Source: Timonella corticicola (GTDB lineage Bacteria; Actinomycetota; Actinomycetes; Actinomycetales; Cellulomonadaceae). Taken from it: a stretch of DNA of 64,000 nucleotides. The notes beneath the pieces were generated by a model. It worked only from the letters and a program-made list of their open reading frames with translations. It did no database searches and had not been told where the DNA came from. Positions 8,463 to 16,675 of this stretch are shown here, in pieces. The stretch's first letter is position 1, and the number at the start of each line of letters is the position of its first letter. The position numbers were made by a program, and so were the translations under genes. The stretch spans positions 434,001-498,000 of the forward strand of contig NZ_JBHUOP010000003.1 in assembly GCF_042683685.1 (NCBI RefSeq), read 5' to 3'.

Positions 8463-8923
8463 CCGGCCGTACCTGAGCGTCGAGCATCATTCGAGCGCTT
8501 CCTTCGTAAACCCCACTTAAACCCTTACGAAGCTGCAGAGATCTACCAAGAGCAGGGACCTGGACGGGCCCTGATGCATGCAAACTATGCAATCCATGAC
8601 TCGAAATAGGGCTGTTTGAGGTGCAGAGAAGCCCGGAAAATCAAGGATCTGGGCTGAACCGTCTACCTGGGGTTTAAGTGCGGTAACGACTCGGTCTGGC
8701 TCGGAAACAGAAAAACGCGATGCAATGCAGCATTGCAATAAGCTGGAAGCATGCAAGCACGAAGAAACGATTTTTCGGAAACTCCGGATAGCTCGTTGAG
8801 CAACTGTTCTTAGGAGAGGCCGTGCTGAATTAGCTGACGCAAGGGTGAGCCATGACAGGTGTCATGGGCAAGAAATGATCCGTAGCACTCACGCCGATGG
8901 AGGATGTGCGCAAGGATAGATGC
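8463..8923 (+). promoter_or_regulatory. non-coding spacer with two palindromes upstream of the ABC/two-component operon
   Basis: No gene is supported here. It holds a TGCAATGC/GCATTGCA palindrome with one spacer base (8721-8737) and a CCATGACA-GG-TGTCATGG palindrome (8850-8867) 56 bases before the ABC start. The second is well placed as an operator for the LuxR-type regulator of that operon. The sequences CCACTTAAACCC near 8512 and GGGGTTTAAGTG near 8671 form an inverted pair. The stretch also marks the likely right border of the defence island; I could not identify an attachment site or a tRNA gene. Confidence 0.45.
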
Positions 8924-9910
8924 ATGACTTCCACCAGCACGCCCACGGTCGCCCTCACCGGCGTACATAAGGTTTTCAAACTCAAGAAAGAGGTTGTGAC
9001 CGCTGTTGCGGGCATCGACCTGACCATCGATAGAGGCGAGATCGTTGCGTTCCTCGGCCCCAACGGTGCGGGCAAGACCACCACGATCGACATGATCCTT
9101 GGCCTGACGGAACCAACCAAAGGAACCGTCCTGATCGATGGGCTCAACCCACGCCACGCGGTCGAAGCCGGACGCGTCTCGGCGGTACTCCAGACGGGCG
9201 GTCTGCTCCACGACTTGACCGTCAAGGAAACCCTCCAGGCCGTGGCCTCACTGCATGACCTAGCTCCACGGCGCACCCCGATCAACATCGATGCGATCAT
9301 CGAAAAGACCGGCCTCCAACCGATCCTGAACCGCAAAGTGTCCAAGTGCTCCGGTGGTGAACAGCAGCGCCTCAAGTTTGCCCTGGCGCTCCTACCGGAC
9401 CCGGACCTGCTCATCCTGGATGAACCGACCGCAGGGATGGACGTCAACGCCCGCCGCGAATTCTGGGCCACAATGCGCAAGGACGCGGACTCCGGGCGCA
9501 CGATCATCTTCGCAACCCACTACCTCGAAGAGGCTGAACAGTTCGCGCAGCGCACCATCCTGGTCAACAGGGGGAAAGTCATCGCGGACGGACCCACGGA
9601 CCACATCCGTGCGATTGCGGCGGGACGCACCGTATCGTCGACAATCGGCAAAAACCCGGAGCAGACGCTCGCCGCAGTGCAGAGCCTGCCCGAGACAAAA
9701 TCGGCGACCCTCACCCATGACCGCCTGACCGTGACCACGACCAACTCGGATGCACTCGCGCTCGAACTGCTGACCAACCACGGCGCAACAGACCTCGAAA
9801 TCTCGAAGCCGAGCCTCGAAAACGCGTTTGTGGACCTCACGAACGCCGCGAGCAACACCGCAACCACCGCCGAAAACAACACCACCCCCGAGCAGGAGGC
9901 AGCACGATGA
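8924..9910 (+). CDS. ABC exporter ATP-binding protein (DrrA type)
   Basis: The start at ATG 8924 follows AAGGA by about ten bases; an in-frame ATG at 8897 adds nine unlikely residues. The 328-residue protein has Walker A GPNGAGKTT, signature CSGGEQQRLKFA, Walker B LLILDEPTAGMD and the switch histidine in IFATHYLEEAEQ. The C-terminal 100 residues form the extra domain typical of drug and lantibiotic exporters of the DrrA/CcmA group. It powers the ABC-2 permease encoded next (four-base overlap). Co-transcription with a two-component system points to a substrate-induced efflux or cell-envelope stress module. The substrate is unknown. Confidence 0.9.
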   Translation: MTSTSTPTVALTGVHKVFKLKKEVVTAVAGIDLTIDRGEIVAFLGPNGAGKTTTIDMILGLTEPTKGTVLIDGLNPRHAVEAGRVSAVLQTGGLLHDLTVKETLQAVASLHDLAPRRTPINIDAIIEKTGLQPILNRKVSKCSGGEQQRLKFALALLPDPDLLILDEPTAGMDVNARREFWATMRKDADSGRTIIFATHYLEEAEQFAQRTILVNRGKVIADGPTDHIRAIAAGRTVSSTIGKNPEQTLAAVQSLPETKSATLTHDRLTVTTTNSDALALELLTNHGATDLEISKPSLENAFVDLTNAASNTATTAENNTTPEQEAAR

Positions 9911-10671
9911 GCCTGACCTACATTCGCATTGACCTGCTGCGACAACTGCGGGACCTGTCCAATCTGACGTTCATCGTCGCGATGCCGGTGGTCATGTACC
10001 TGGTGTTTGGGGCGACTGCCGAGTATGGCGGCGAGCGGGCTGGCAACGGGAACGTGCAGTTTTACGTGATGTCGTCGATGGCCGTGTATGGTGCGGCGAT
10101 GGCGGCAACGAGCGTGACCGGAACGGCGAAGATGGAGCAGATTCTTGGCTGGGGGCGGCAGATCGGGCTGACTCCGGTGACCAACCGGGCTGTGGTGGCG
10201 ATGAAGGTGGTGGTGGCGCTCGCGATCACCAGCTTCACGATCCTAGCGATCTTCACCGCGGGAGTCCTGACGGGCGCGGAGGCTGACAGCCTCAATATCT
10301 GGGCCGCGACCTTCGGCATCACCCTTGCGGGATCGGCTCTGTTCGGGCTGTTCGGCTACATGGTCGTCCAGTGGTTCAAGTCCGAATCCGCGTTGAGCGT
10401 GGCCACTGGTGTGCTCGTGCTGATGTCGTTCCTGGGCAACCTGTTCATGCCGATGTCCGGCATCATGTTGAGTATCGCCAAGTTCACGCCGCTGTACGGC
10501 TTCGGTGGGTTGGCCCGCTGGCCGATCCTTGAGGGCTACATCGTCAACACGACCGACGGCCTGCCGTCGCGTGATTCGGTGTGGCTGCTTCTCGCGAACT
10601 ATGGCGCGTGGTTGCTGATCTTCGGCGTGCTGGCCATCGCCGGCGTGCGCCGTAGCCGTGGGCGTCTATGA
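9907..10671 (+). CDS. ABC-2 type permease
   Basis: This 254-residue protein has about six membrane segments. It begins with a cytoplasmic stretch (MSLTYIRIDLLRQLRDLSN), followed by a first helix TFIVAMPVVMYLVFG. A conserved loop EQILGWGRQIGLTP precedes further helices, as in DrrB-like ABC-2 exporters. It forms the channel for the preceding ATPase, with which it overlaps at ATGA. The same kind of overlap joins it to the sensor kinase gene, so transporter and regulator are made together. Confidence 0.88.
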   Translation: MSLTYIRIDLLRQLRDLSNLTFIVAMPVVMYLVFGATAEYGGERAGNGNVQFYVMSSMAVYGAAMAATSVTGTAKMEQILGWGRQIGLTPVTNRAVVAMKVVVALAITSFTILAIFTAGVLTGAEADSLNIWAATFGITLAGSALFGLFGYMVVQWFKSESALSVATGVLVLMSFLGNLFMPMSGIMLSIAKFTPLYGFGGLARWPILEGYIVNTTDGLPSRDSVWLLLANYGAWLLIFGVLAIAGVRRSRGRL

Positions 10672-11831
10672 CCACTGAGGTCTACCCGTTCGCGCCAAAG
10701 GGGTTGCCGTGGCTGCGCTATGACATCGCATTGCCTGCGGTGTTCATGGTGTTCCTGATCTTCCCGGTCTCCTCGATCTGGAACGACTCCGTGCTGTCCG
10801 CGGGGGCCAAGGCTCTCGGATACGTCATCGTCCTGGTGTTCGGTGCGAGCTGGCTTGTGGCCTTCGCATGGTTGGACATTGTCCCGAGTCGTCGCAGTTC
10901 GGTGTGGGTCCGCTGGTGTGCGGTGTTCTTCCTGCTTCTGACGGCAGGGTTGTGGCAGTTGATTCAGTGGAACGCGATCGGGCTTCTACCGTTTGTCATC
11001 TCGTTTCTGGTGTACCTTTCGCCGCCACGGGAGGCGGGCCTTCTCTCACTCGTGTTGCTGGGGGCCACGGTTGGGCTGGCGGTGGTGCAGGGTTGGCCGA
11101 GTGGATCGATCGAGTTGGTCATCGTGAGCACCATGGTGTTGATCTTCGCCTCGGTGAGTGTCGGGCTGACGCGCGCCTCGATTTCCGTCTCGGAGATGGA
11201 GCGTAACCTTGCGCTCATCTCGGAGCGTGAGCGTATGGGTCGCGACGTTCACGATGGTCTCGGTCATACTCTGACGGTGACTGCGATCAAGGCGGAGCTT
11301 GCGGAACGCCTCATCGATTCCGACCCTGATCGGGCGCGTGCAGAGTTGCAGGAGTTGCGTGGGCTGCTGCGCACGGCGCTCACTGACGTGCGGGCCACGG
11401 TCGGTGGTCTGCGCGCCAACACGGTGCCCACGCAGATCGAGGCGCTTCGCATCTCGTTCGCGGGCGCTGAGATCGACTTCGAGGTCCGTGGGGATTTCTC
11501 GGGGATTCCACAGAACGTGGATGCCCCGATTGCCTGGATTCTGCGTGAGGCCTGCACGAATGTTCTGCGCCATGCCGACGCGACGAGGTGTGCGGTGTCG
11601 TGCGATGCGTCTGCTGTGGGTGGTGTGCTCACGATTGTCGACGATGGGGTCGGGTTCGCGTTCGATGCTTCTGGTGAGCGGTCGGGCAGTTTCGGGCTCG
11701 CTGCGATGCGCGAGCGTGCAGACATGGCCGGGCTGCGTGTGGAGATCGGTCCCGCAGACTCAGGCGGTAGCGTTGATGGGGGAGAGCGGCCCGCTGGCCG
11801 CGTGGGCACGCGCGTGGAGGTGGCGTGGTGA
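10668..11831 (+). CDS. DesK/NarL-family sensor histidine kinase
   Basis: This 387-residue kinase has about five N-terminal membrane segments (to roughly residue 170) and almost no extracellular domain, so it may sense signals within the membrane or through the linked transporter. The HisKA_3 dimerisation helix contains the phosphorylated H195 in MGRDVHDGLGH. The ATPase domain shows IAWILREACTNVLRHADAT (N box) and IVDDGVGF with SGSFGLAAMRERA (G boxes). The four-base overlaps with the permease before it and the response regulator after it indicate tight co-expression. Confidence 0.92.
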   Translation: MTTEVYPFAPKGLPWLRYDIALPAVFMVFLIFPVSSIWNDSVLSAGAKALGYVIVLVFGASWLVAFAWLDIVPSRRSSVWVRWCAVFFLLLTAGLWQLIQWNAIGLLPFVISFLVYLSPPREAGLLSLVLLGATVGLAVVQGWPSGSIELVIVSTMVLIFASVSVGLTRASISVSEMERNLALISERERMGRDVHDGLGHTLTVTAIKAELAERLIDSDPDRARAELQELRGLLRTALTDVRATVGGLRANTVPTQIEALRISFAGAEIDFEVRGDFSGIPQNVDAPIAWILREACTNVLRHADATRCAVSCDASAVGGVLTIVDDGVGFAFDASGERSGSFGLAAMRERADMAGLRVEIGPADSGGSVDGGERPAGRVGTRVEVAW

Positions 11832-12433
11832 TTCGGGTTCTCATTGCCGACGATCAGGCACTCGTGCGCTCAGGTCTCGCCGCGTTGTTGTCGCTTGAGG
11901 CGGATCTCGAGGTGGTTGCGCAGGCGACCAACGGCCGCGAGGCGGTGGATCTGGCCGTGAGTACGCAGGTTGATGTGGCGTTGTTGGATGTGCAGATGCC
12001 TGAACTCGATGGGATCGCTGCCGCTCGCGAGTTGTCCAAGCGTGCTCCGGGATGCAAAACGTTGATTGTGACCACTTTCGGCCGGACGGGGTATCTTCGC
12101 TCTGCGCTGGAGGCAGGGGCCAGCGGCTTCATGGTCAAGGACACTCCAGCGGAGCAGTTGGCTCAGGCGATTCGTCGAGTGCATGAGGGGTTCAAGGTGG
12201 TTGATCCGGAACTCGCGGCTGCCTCCTTCAGCGAGGGCGCGAGTCCGTTGACCGAGCGGGAGACCCAGGTGTTGCGTGTTGCCCGTGACGGCAGCGAGGT
12301 TGCCGTCATCGCCGCTCAACTTCACCTCAGCCAGGGAACGGTGCGTAACCACCTGTCGAGCGCTATCACCAAGACCGGTGCCTCCAACCGGTTCCAGGCG
12401 GCAACGATCGCGTTCAACCGCGGGTGGATCTGA
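11828..12433 (+). CDS. NarL/LuxR-type response regulator
   Basis: Two adjacent GTG codons (11825 and 11828) can start this protein; 11828 gives the GTGA overlap typical of this operon. The receiver domain has IADD at the N-terminus and the phosphorylated aspartate in VALLDVQMPE (residue 54 from GTG 11828). The C-terminal LuxR helix-turn-helix reads PLTERETQVLRVARDGSEV and LHLSQGTVRNHLSSAITKTG. It is the partner of the kinase encoded just upstream and probably controls its own operon, perhaps at the palindrome at 8850-8867. It converges with the MFS gene, only 40 bases away. Confidence 0.93.
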   Translation: MIRVLIADDQALVRSGLAALLSLEADLEVVAQATNGREAVDLAVSTQVDVALLDVQMPELDGIAAARELSKRAPGCKTLIVTTFGRTGYLRSALEAGASGFMVKDTPAEQLAQAIRRVHEGFKVVDPELAAASFSEGASPLTERETQVLRVARDGSEVAVIAAQLHLSQGTVRNHLSSAITKTGASNRFQAATIAFNRGWI

Positions 12434-12473
12434 CTCCTCCCCACATCATGTGCGAGTGAAGATTTCAGCACTC

Positions 12474-13736
12474 TCAAGCGCTCTTCTCAGGTGCGAGCAC
12501 GGGAAACCGCGGATGGCTGCGCAGGACGTGGGGAACGGCAATGGCGGACGCGGCGGGAAGGCATGCGATGAGTGTCCACGGCAGCCACGTGAGTTCTGGT
12601 GGAACGCTGTCCACCACGACGCCGATGAGAAGGTTGCCGAGCAGAACCGCGATGCCGCCGAACGTGGCGAGAAGTCCGAAGTAAGACCCGTTCTGGGCGG
12701 TGGGGGCGAACCGTGGAACCGCATGGAGTGCGGTCGGGTTTCCCATCAGGTGCCCCACGCCAAAGAAGGTGGCGGCCGCGAACACGAGCAGCACGGGTGC
12801 GTTCTCGACCGATAGGGACGCGAGTCCAGCGCATACGAAACCCACCGCGCTGAGAGAATACGCCAGTCTCAGAGCGCGCGATGAACCGAGTAGCGCGCTC
12901 CACCGCGCGAGAGGAAGCTGCGCGCAGAGAGTCAGGGCCGATATCCACGCGAACACGAGAGCCACCGTACGCTCGGTGTTCGAGGCACCGGTCAGAAGCA
13001 GGGGAACGGCGAGATACAACTGGTTGTAGGCGAGCAGGTCCACCGAGTGGAGCGCGACAAACGTGACGAATGCCTTGTCGCGCAGGGCGGTCCGCAATCC
13101 AGGGGCTGAGTCAGCCGTTTCTCCCGTTGACGCATGCTCGCCAGTGGTTCGGGGAAGAAGCAGCGCCAGCAGTAGCGCGATGAGCGCGAAGTATGCGGCG
13201 CCGATGGCCGCAACCATGGCGAAACCAGCTCCGAGCAGGAGTGCGCCCACAACGGGACCGATGGCTGCGCCGATCTCCCCGGTCACACTGAGCCATGCGA
13301 ACAGCGTGATGCGGCCTCGGACTCGACGCGCCTCAGCCTGCGCGATGAGTACGTTGAGTCCGGGTGAGAAGAGGGCTCCACCGAATCCGGTCAACACGGT
13401 TCCGCAGATGAACAGCGCGAGGTCGGGCTCGTCCTGCCACAGGGACGCGGCAAGCAGTGAAAATCCGCCAACGCGGGTCGCGATCCCCGTGAGGATGATG
13501 GCCCGTGGGTTGAAGCGATCGCTGAGGGTTCCACCGATGACAAAGAGCCCTTGTTGGGCGAAGGCCCGAATGCCCAGCACGAGGCCGGTGGCGGCGGTCG
13601 TGAGCCCGAAGTCGCCGCTCAAAGTCAGCGCGATGAAGGGCACGACAGCGTAAAAGCCGATGTTGAACAGGGTTTGCGTGCCCAGTAGGACGGGGATTTG
13701 CAGGGATTGCCGCGCGTAAGTGATAATGATTCTCAT
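12474..13736 (-). CDS. MFS exporter, possibly metallophore export (CntE/MdtH-like)
   Basis: The first plausible codon is ATG at 13736 (MRIIITYARQSLQIPVLLG); the frame upstream of it is a shadow of the opposite gene. The 420-residue protein has 12 predicted membrane segments. The segment LGIRAFAQQGLFVIGGTLSDRF resembles MdtH/CntE-type MFS proteins (the D-R signature between helices 2 and 3). Its start codon overlaps the start codon of the divergent ABC importer, and a Fur/Zur-like box covers both. Opine-metallophore loci such as staphylopine pair an MFS exporter with an Opp-type ABC importer, so export of a metal chelator is a reasonable guess. A general drug exporter is the alternative. Confidence 0.8.
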   Translation of the reverse strand: MRIIITYARQSLQIPVLLGTQTLFNIGFYAVVPFIALTLSGDFGLTTAATGLVLGIRAFAQQGLFVIGGTLSDRFNPRAIILTGIATRVGGFSLLAASLWQDEPDLALFICGTVLTGFGGALFSPGLNVLIAQAEARRVRGRITLFAWLSVTGEIGAAIGPVVGALLLGAGFAMVAAIGAAYFALIALLLALLLPRTTGEHASTGETADSAPGLRTALRDKAFVTFVALHSVDLLAYNQLYLAVPLLLTGASNTERTVALVFAWISALTLCAQLPLARWSALLGSSRALRLAYSLSAVGFVCAGLASLSVENAPVLLVFAAATFFGVGHLMGNPTALHAVPRFAPTAQNGSYFGLLATFGGIAVLLGNLLIGVVVDSVPPELTWLPWTLIACLPAASAIAVPHVLRSHPRFPVLAPEKSA

Positions 13737-13739
13737 GTT
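13721..13739. promoter_or_regulatory. Fur/Zur-family operator shared by MFS and ABC genes
   Basis: The 7-1-7 inverted repeat TGATAAT-G-ATTCTCA has one mismatch between the arms. The 19-base site matches 15 of 19 positions of the classical GATAATGAT-type Fur consensus. It lies across the two overlapping, divergent ATG codons (13736 on minus, 13735 on plus), with no ribosome site on either side. Both transcripts may therefore be leaderless and blocked by the same bound repressor. In actinobacteria Zur uses this kind of site, so zinc control is likeliest, but iron or nickel regulators of the family cannot be excluded. Confidence 0.65.
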
Positions 13740-14454
13740 CAGACCCAATGTTACGCGAGAATCGGCGTCATCTCGCACGACAACCCACTCCCAACTCGGA
13801 GACAAACCTCTCATCGCGCTGCGAAATGCCCGCGTCACGGTATCCGGGGGAGATCGTGTGCTGTTGGACGTACCTGAACTGGACCTCTTCAGCGGTGAAC
13901 GTGTCGTGATCACCGGCCCTTCCGGTAGCGGAAAATCCATGCTGCTCTCGACCCTCACCGGACGCTGGGCACCTGGACTGCACTTCACGGGTGAGCGCAC
14001 AACCTCGCTCGCCAGCATCGGCCTTATCCCACAGCGAGGTCTCGATGCCTTGCACCCGCTCATCCCCCTTGCGCGTCAACTACGTAGGGTATCCAACACA
14101 TCGGAGGAGAAGGTGCGCAGCGCGCTCACCTCCGTCGGGCTCACCGATCCTGAACTCTGGAGGCGCCGACCAGCCGAGATGTCCGGAGGGCAGGCACAGC
14201 GCGCCGCCGTGGCCCTTGCCATTCTCACCGATGCCCCGCTGATTCTGGCAGACGAGCCCACGAGTGCACTCGACCACACAACGCGCGACCGCACCCTGCA
14301 CATGTTGGACACCGTGATCGACACATCGCGAACCCTCGTCGTCGTCACACACGATCCAGCCGTTGCCGATGCTCTGGCAACGCGACACCTGACCATCACG
14401 GCAGGAAAGGTCACGGAGATCCCAGTCAGCGCGTTGCAGGGAGCATCGCGATGA
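13735..14454 (+). CDS. Opp/Nik-type ABC importer ATPase 1
   Basis: Possible starts are GTG 13720, ATG 13726 and ATG 13735. The last is taken because it clears most of the operator; no clear ribosome site exists, so the transcript may be leaderless. The 239-residue ATPase has Walker A GPSGSGKSM, signature MSGGQAQRAAVALA and Walker B LILADEPTSALD. It lacks the long C-terminal oligopeptide-binding extension of OppD, like NikD/CntD-type subunits. It is the first gene of a four-gene importer operon and overlaps the second ATPase gene at ATGA. Confidence 0.85.
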   Translation: MFRPNVTRESASSRTTTHSQLGDKPLIALRNARVTVSGGDRVLLDVPELDLFSGERVVITGPSGSGKSMLLSTLTGRWAPGLHFTGERTTSLASIGLIPQRGLDALHPLIPLARQLRRVSNTSEEKVRSALTSVGLTDPELWRRRPAEMSGGQAQRAAVALAILTDAPLILADEPTSALDHTTRDRTLHMLDTVIDTSRTLVVVTHDPAVADALATRHLTITAGKVTEIPVSALQGASR

Positions 14455-15131
14455 GCCTTCCAGTACTCGAGGTGGACGAGGTCACCGGGGCGTACGGGCG
14501 CGGAGCGCGCATGCGGCAGGTGCTTGCACCCACGACGTTCGCTCTCCACGCCGGAGAATCCGTTGCTGTGGTTGGGCCCTCCGGTGCGGGTAAATCGACT
14601 CTCGCCGACATCGTCCTCGGGTTGCGCGCCCCAGCCAGCGGGGCGGTTCGCGTGCAGGGCGAAGCCTGGGTTGAGCCTACCCGTCAGCCGGTGCGGGTTC
14701 AGCGCCGTCTCGTCCAGGGAGTTCCCCAGGACCCAGCGGCATCCTTCGTACCGCGATGGACCATTCGCATCTCGATCGCCCAGGCGGTCCGACGCCTGAC
14801 GGGCGTGCGCGACGCCGACGAGGCGATCCTTCGCGCGGCTGGACTCGCACACCTCGAGACAACGCTCCTCGACCATCGACCCGCCCAACTATCGGGCGGT
14901 CAAGCCCAACGCGCCGCCATCGCACGTGCGCTCGCGGTCGGACCCCAAGTGCTCGTCGCCGATGAGCCAACCAGTGCGCTGGACCCGGAAACCGCGAACT
15001 CAGTCTCGCAAGCCCTGCTGGCAAGCGCCGCAGAGGCGGGAGCTGGCCTGCTGATCGTCACCCACGATCCACATCTTGCACAGCGATGCACCCGAACCGT
15101 GACCATCGCGCCGCCACAACACAACAGCTAG
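14451..15131 (+). CDS. Opp/Nik-type ABC importer ATPase 2
   Basis: This 226-residue ATPase has Walker A GPSGAGKST, signature LSGGQAQRAAIARALA, Walker B VLVADEPTSALD and switch histidine VTHDPHL. The segment QDPAASFVPRW matches the Q-loop wording of NikE/DppF-like subunits. It pairs with the ATPase encoded before it (four-base overlap) to drive the fused permease downstream. Both subunits are short, which fits the nickel/metallophore branch more than the peptide branch of the family. Confidence 0.87.
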   Translation: MSLPVLEVDEVTGAYGRGARMRQVLAPTTFALHAGESVAVVGPSGAGKSTLADIVLGLRAPASGAVRVQGEAWVEPTRQPVRVQRRLVQGVPQDPAASFVPRWTIRISIAQAVRRLTGVRDADEAILRAAGLAHLETTLLDHRPAQLSGGQAQRAAIARALAVGPQVLVADEPTSALDPETANSVSQALLASAAEAGAGLLIVTHDPHLAQRCTRTVTIAPPQHNS

Positions 15132-15146
15132 AAAAGGAACCCATCC

Positions 15147-16667
15147 ATGGCTCATTCACTCTCCCGGCCACAAGCCGCCCTCGCCGTCGCTGTCTCCGCC
15201 GCGCTATTGCTCTCAGGATGCTTCTCGGGCGAGGTTTCCCATCAGGGAACGGATGACCGGATATCGGTGGCGCACATGCAGCCACCGCGTTCCGGCCTCA
15301 GCCCGCTCAGCGATGACGCGTTCAAACTCTCACGCTGGTCAGCTGCTGAAACGCTGGTCTCGCTGGACGCAGAGGGGAATGCTCTTCCTGCCCTTGCCAC
15401 CGAGTGGACCCGTCAGGACGATCTGACCTGGCTGTTCACCATCCGCGAGGGGGTCACATTCCACAACGGCCAGGAGATGACTCCGGACTCTGTCGTGAAC
15501 TCACTTCAGCACGCCATCGATGCAACACCTGTTCCACGCATCCTGAACGGAATCGACCTGACCGTGGAAGCAACGAACACCAACCAGGTACGCATCACCA
15601 CGAGCACGATGGATCCCCTGCTGCCAAACCGTCTCTCAAGCCCGCAACTCGCGATCTTCGACGCGGCAGCCTACACCGAGAACGGCGTCAACCCCGTGGG
15701 CACCGGAACAGGTCCGTTCAAGATCGTCGCCATCGATGGCGTGACCGGCGCGACCCTTGACCGATTCGACGGATATTGGGGCGAGCCGGCGATCGCCTCG
15801 GGAATCGATGTCAAGTTCGTACCCGATGGCACCGCACGCACCGCAGCGCTGCGCACGGGGACCGCGGATGTGGTCGAGGCCATCCCGGCCGGCCAGGCGG
15901 TGACGGTTGACGAGGAACTACTCACTGAAGTTCCCATGCCGAGGACGAACACGCTCTATCTGAACACCGAGAGCGGACCCTTCGCCGACCCTGCCGTGCG
16001 CGCGGCGGCCCGCGATGCCATCGACCGTGCCGCAATCGTCTCCTCCGTCTACGAGGAGCGCGCGGATATAGCCGAGGGACTTCTCGGACCGGCGCTTCCG
16101 TACGCTGCAGACTTCCGGGATGACGCCGACTATCAGAAACTCCTGGAGGGACGGGCCACTCCAGCTCAGGTCGACGGCATCGAGATCACGCTGGGAACCT
16201 TCACCGACCGCGCCGAACTGCCCGAGGTGGCGGTCATACTTGAGCAGCAGCTTGAGGCGGCGGGCTTCGTGGTCACCCAGGATGTCCGCGAGTATCAGTA
16301 CATCGAGGCCGATGCCCTGGACGGTGCCTTCGACGCGTTCATCCTGTCCCGCGCCACGGTGCTCGACTCAGGAGACCCGGTCGCCTACCTTGCCTCGGAC
16401 TTCTCCTGTGAGGGTGGCTTCTCCATCTCTCAACTGTGCGATCAGGGCGTGGACCAGATCATCACCGCCGCCTCTGAGACGGAGCCGGGCGTTGAACGAC
16501 AGCACGCCATCATGCTCGCTGAGGCGAGCATCCTCGGGACCGATGCAGCGATCCCGCTGTTGCACGAGCGCGTCATCCAGGGCGAGTCGGCACGTGTTCA
16601 CGAGGCGGCCCGTGATCCTCGCGAACGCCTTCTGATCACCGCGGACACTCACCTCGATGCCGAATAG
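15147..16667 (+). CDS. substrate-binding lipoprotein, SBP_bac_5 family
   Basis: This 506-residue protein has a lipoprotein signal ending in ALLLSGC, so it should be anchored outside the membrane. The mature part is an Opp/Nik-type binding protein: LSRWSAAETLVSLDAEGNALPALATEW and IREGVTFHNGQEMTPDSVVNSLQHA are family hallmarks. It delivers substrate to the permease encoded nine bases downstream. In view of the Zur-like box and the MFS exporter, the ligand may be a metal chelate, but the family also binds peptides and the ligand cannot be read from sequence. Confidence 0.87.
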   Translation: MAHSLSRPQAALAVAVSAALLLSGCFSGEVSHQGTDDRISVAHMQPPRSGLSPLSDDAFKLSRWSAAETLVSLDAEGNALPALATEWTRQDDLTWLFTIREGVTFHNGQEMTPDSVVNSLQHAIDATPVPRILNGIDLTVEATNTNQVRITTSTMDPLLPNRLSSPQLAIFDAAAYTENGVNPVGTGTGPFKIVAIDGVTGATLDRFDGYWGEPAIASGIDVKFVPDGTARTAALRTGTADVVEAIPAGQAVTVDEELLTEVPMPRTNTLYLNTESGPFADPAVRAAARDAIDRAAIVSSVYEERADIAEGLLGPALPYAADFRDDADYQKLLEGRATPAQVDGIEITLGTFTDRAELPEVAVILEQQLEAAGFVVTQDVREYQYIEADALDGAFDAFILSRATVLDSGDPVAYLASDFSCEGGFSISQLCDQGVDQIITAASETEPGVERQHAIMLAEASILGTDAAIPLLHERVIQGESARVHEAARDPRERLLITADTHLDAE

Positions 16668-16675
16668 GCGCATGA

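Noticed and set aside
8463..8923. tRNA gene or attachment site at the right border of the island
   Set aside because: No cloverleaf or repeat of the integrase-side sequence could be recognised.
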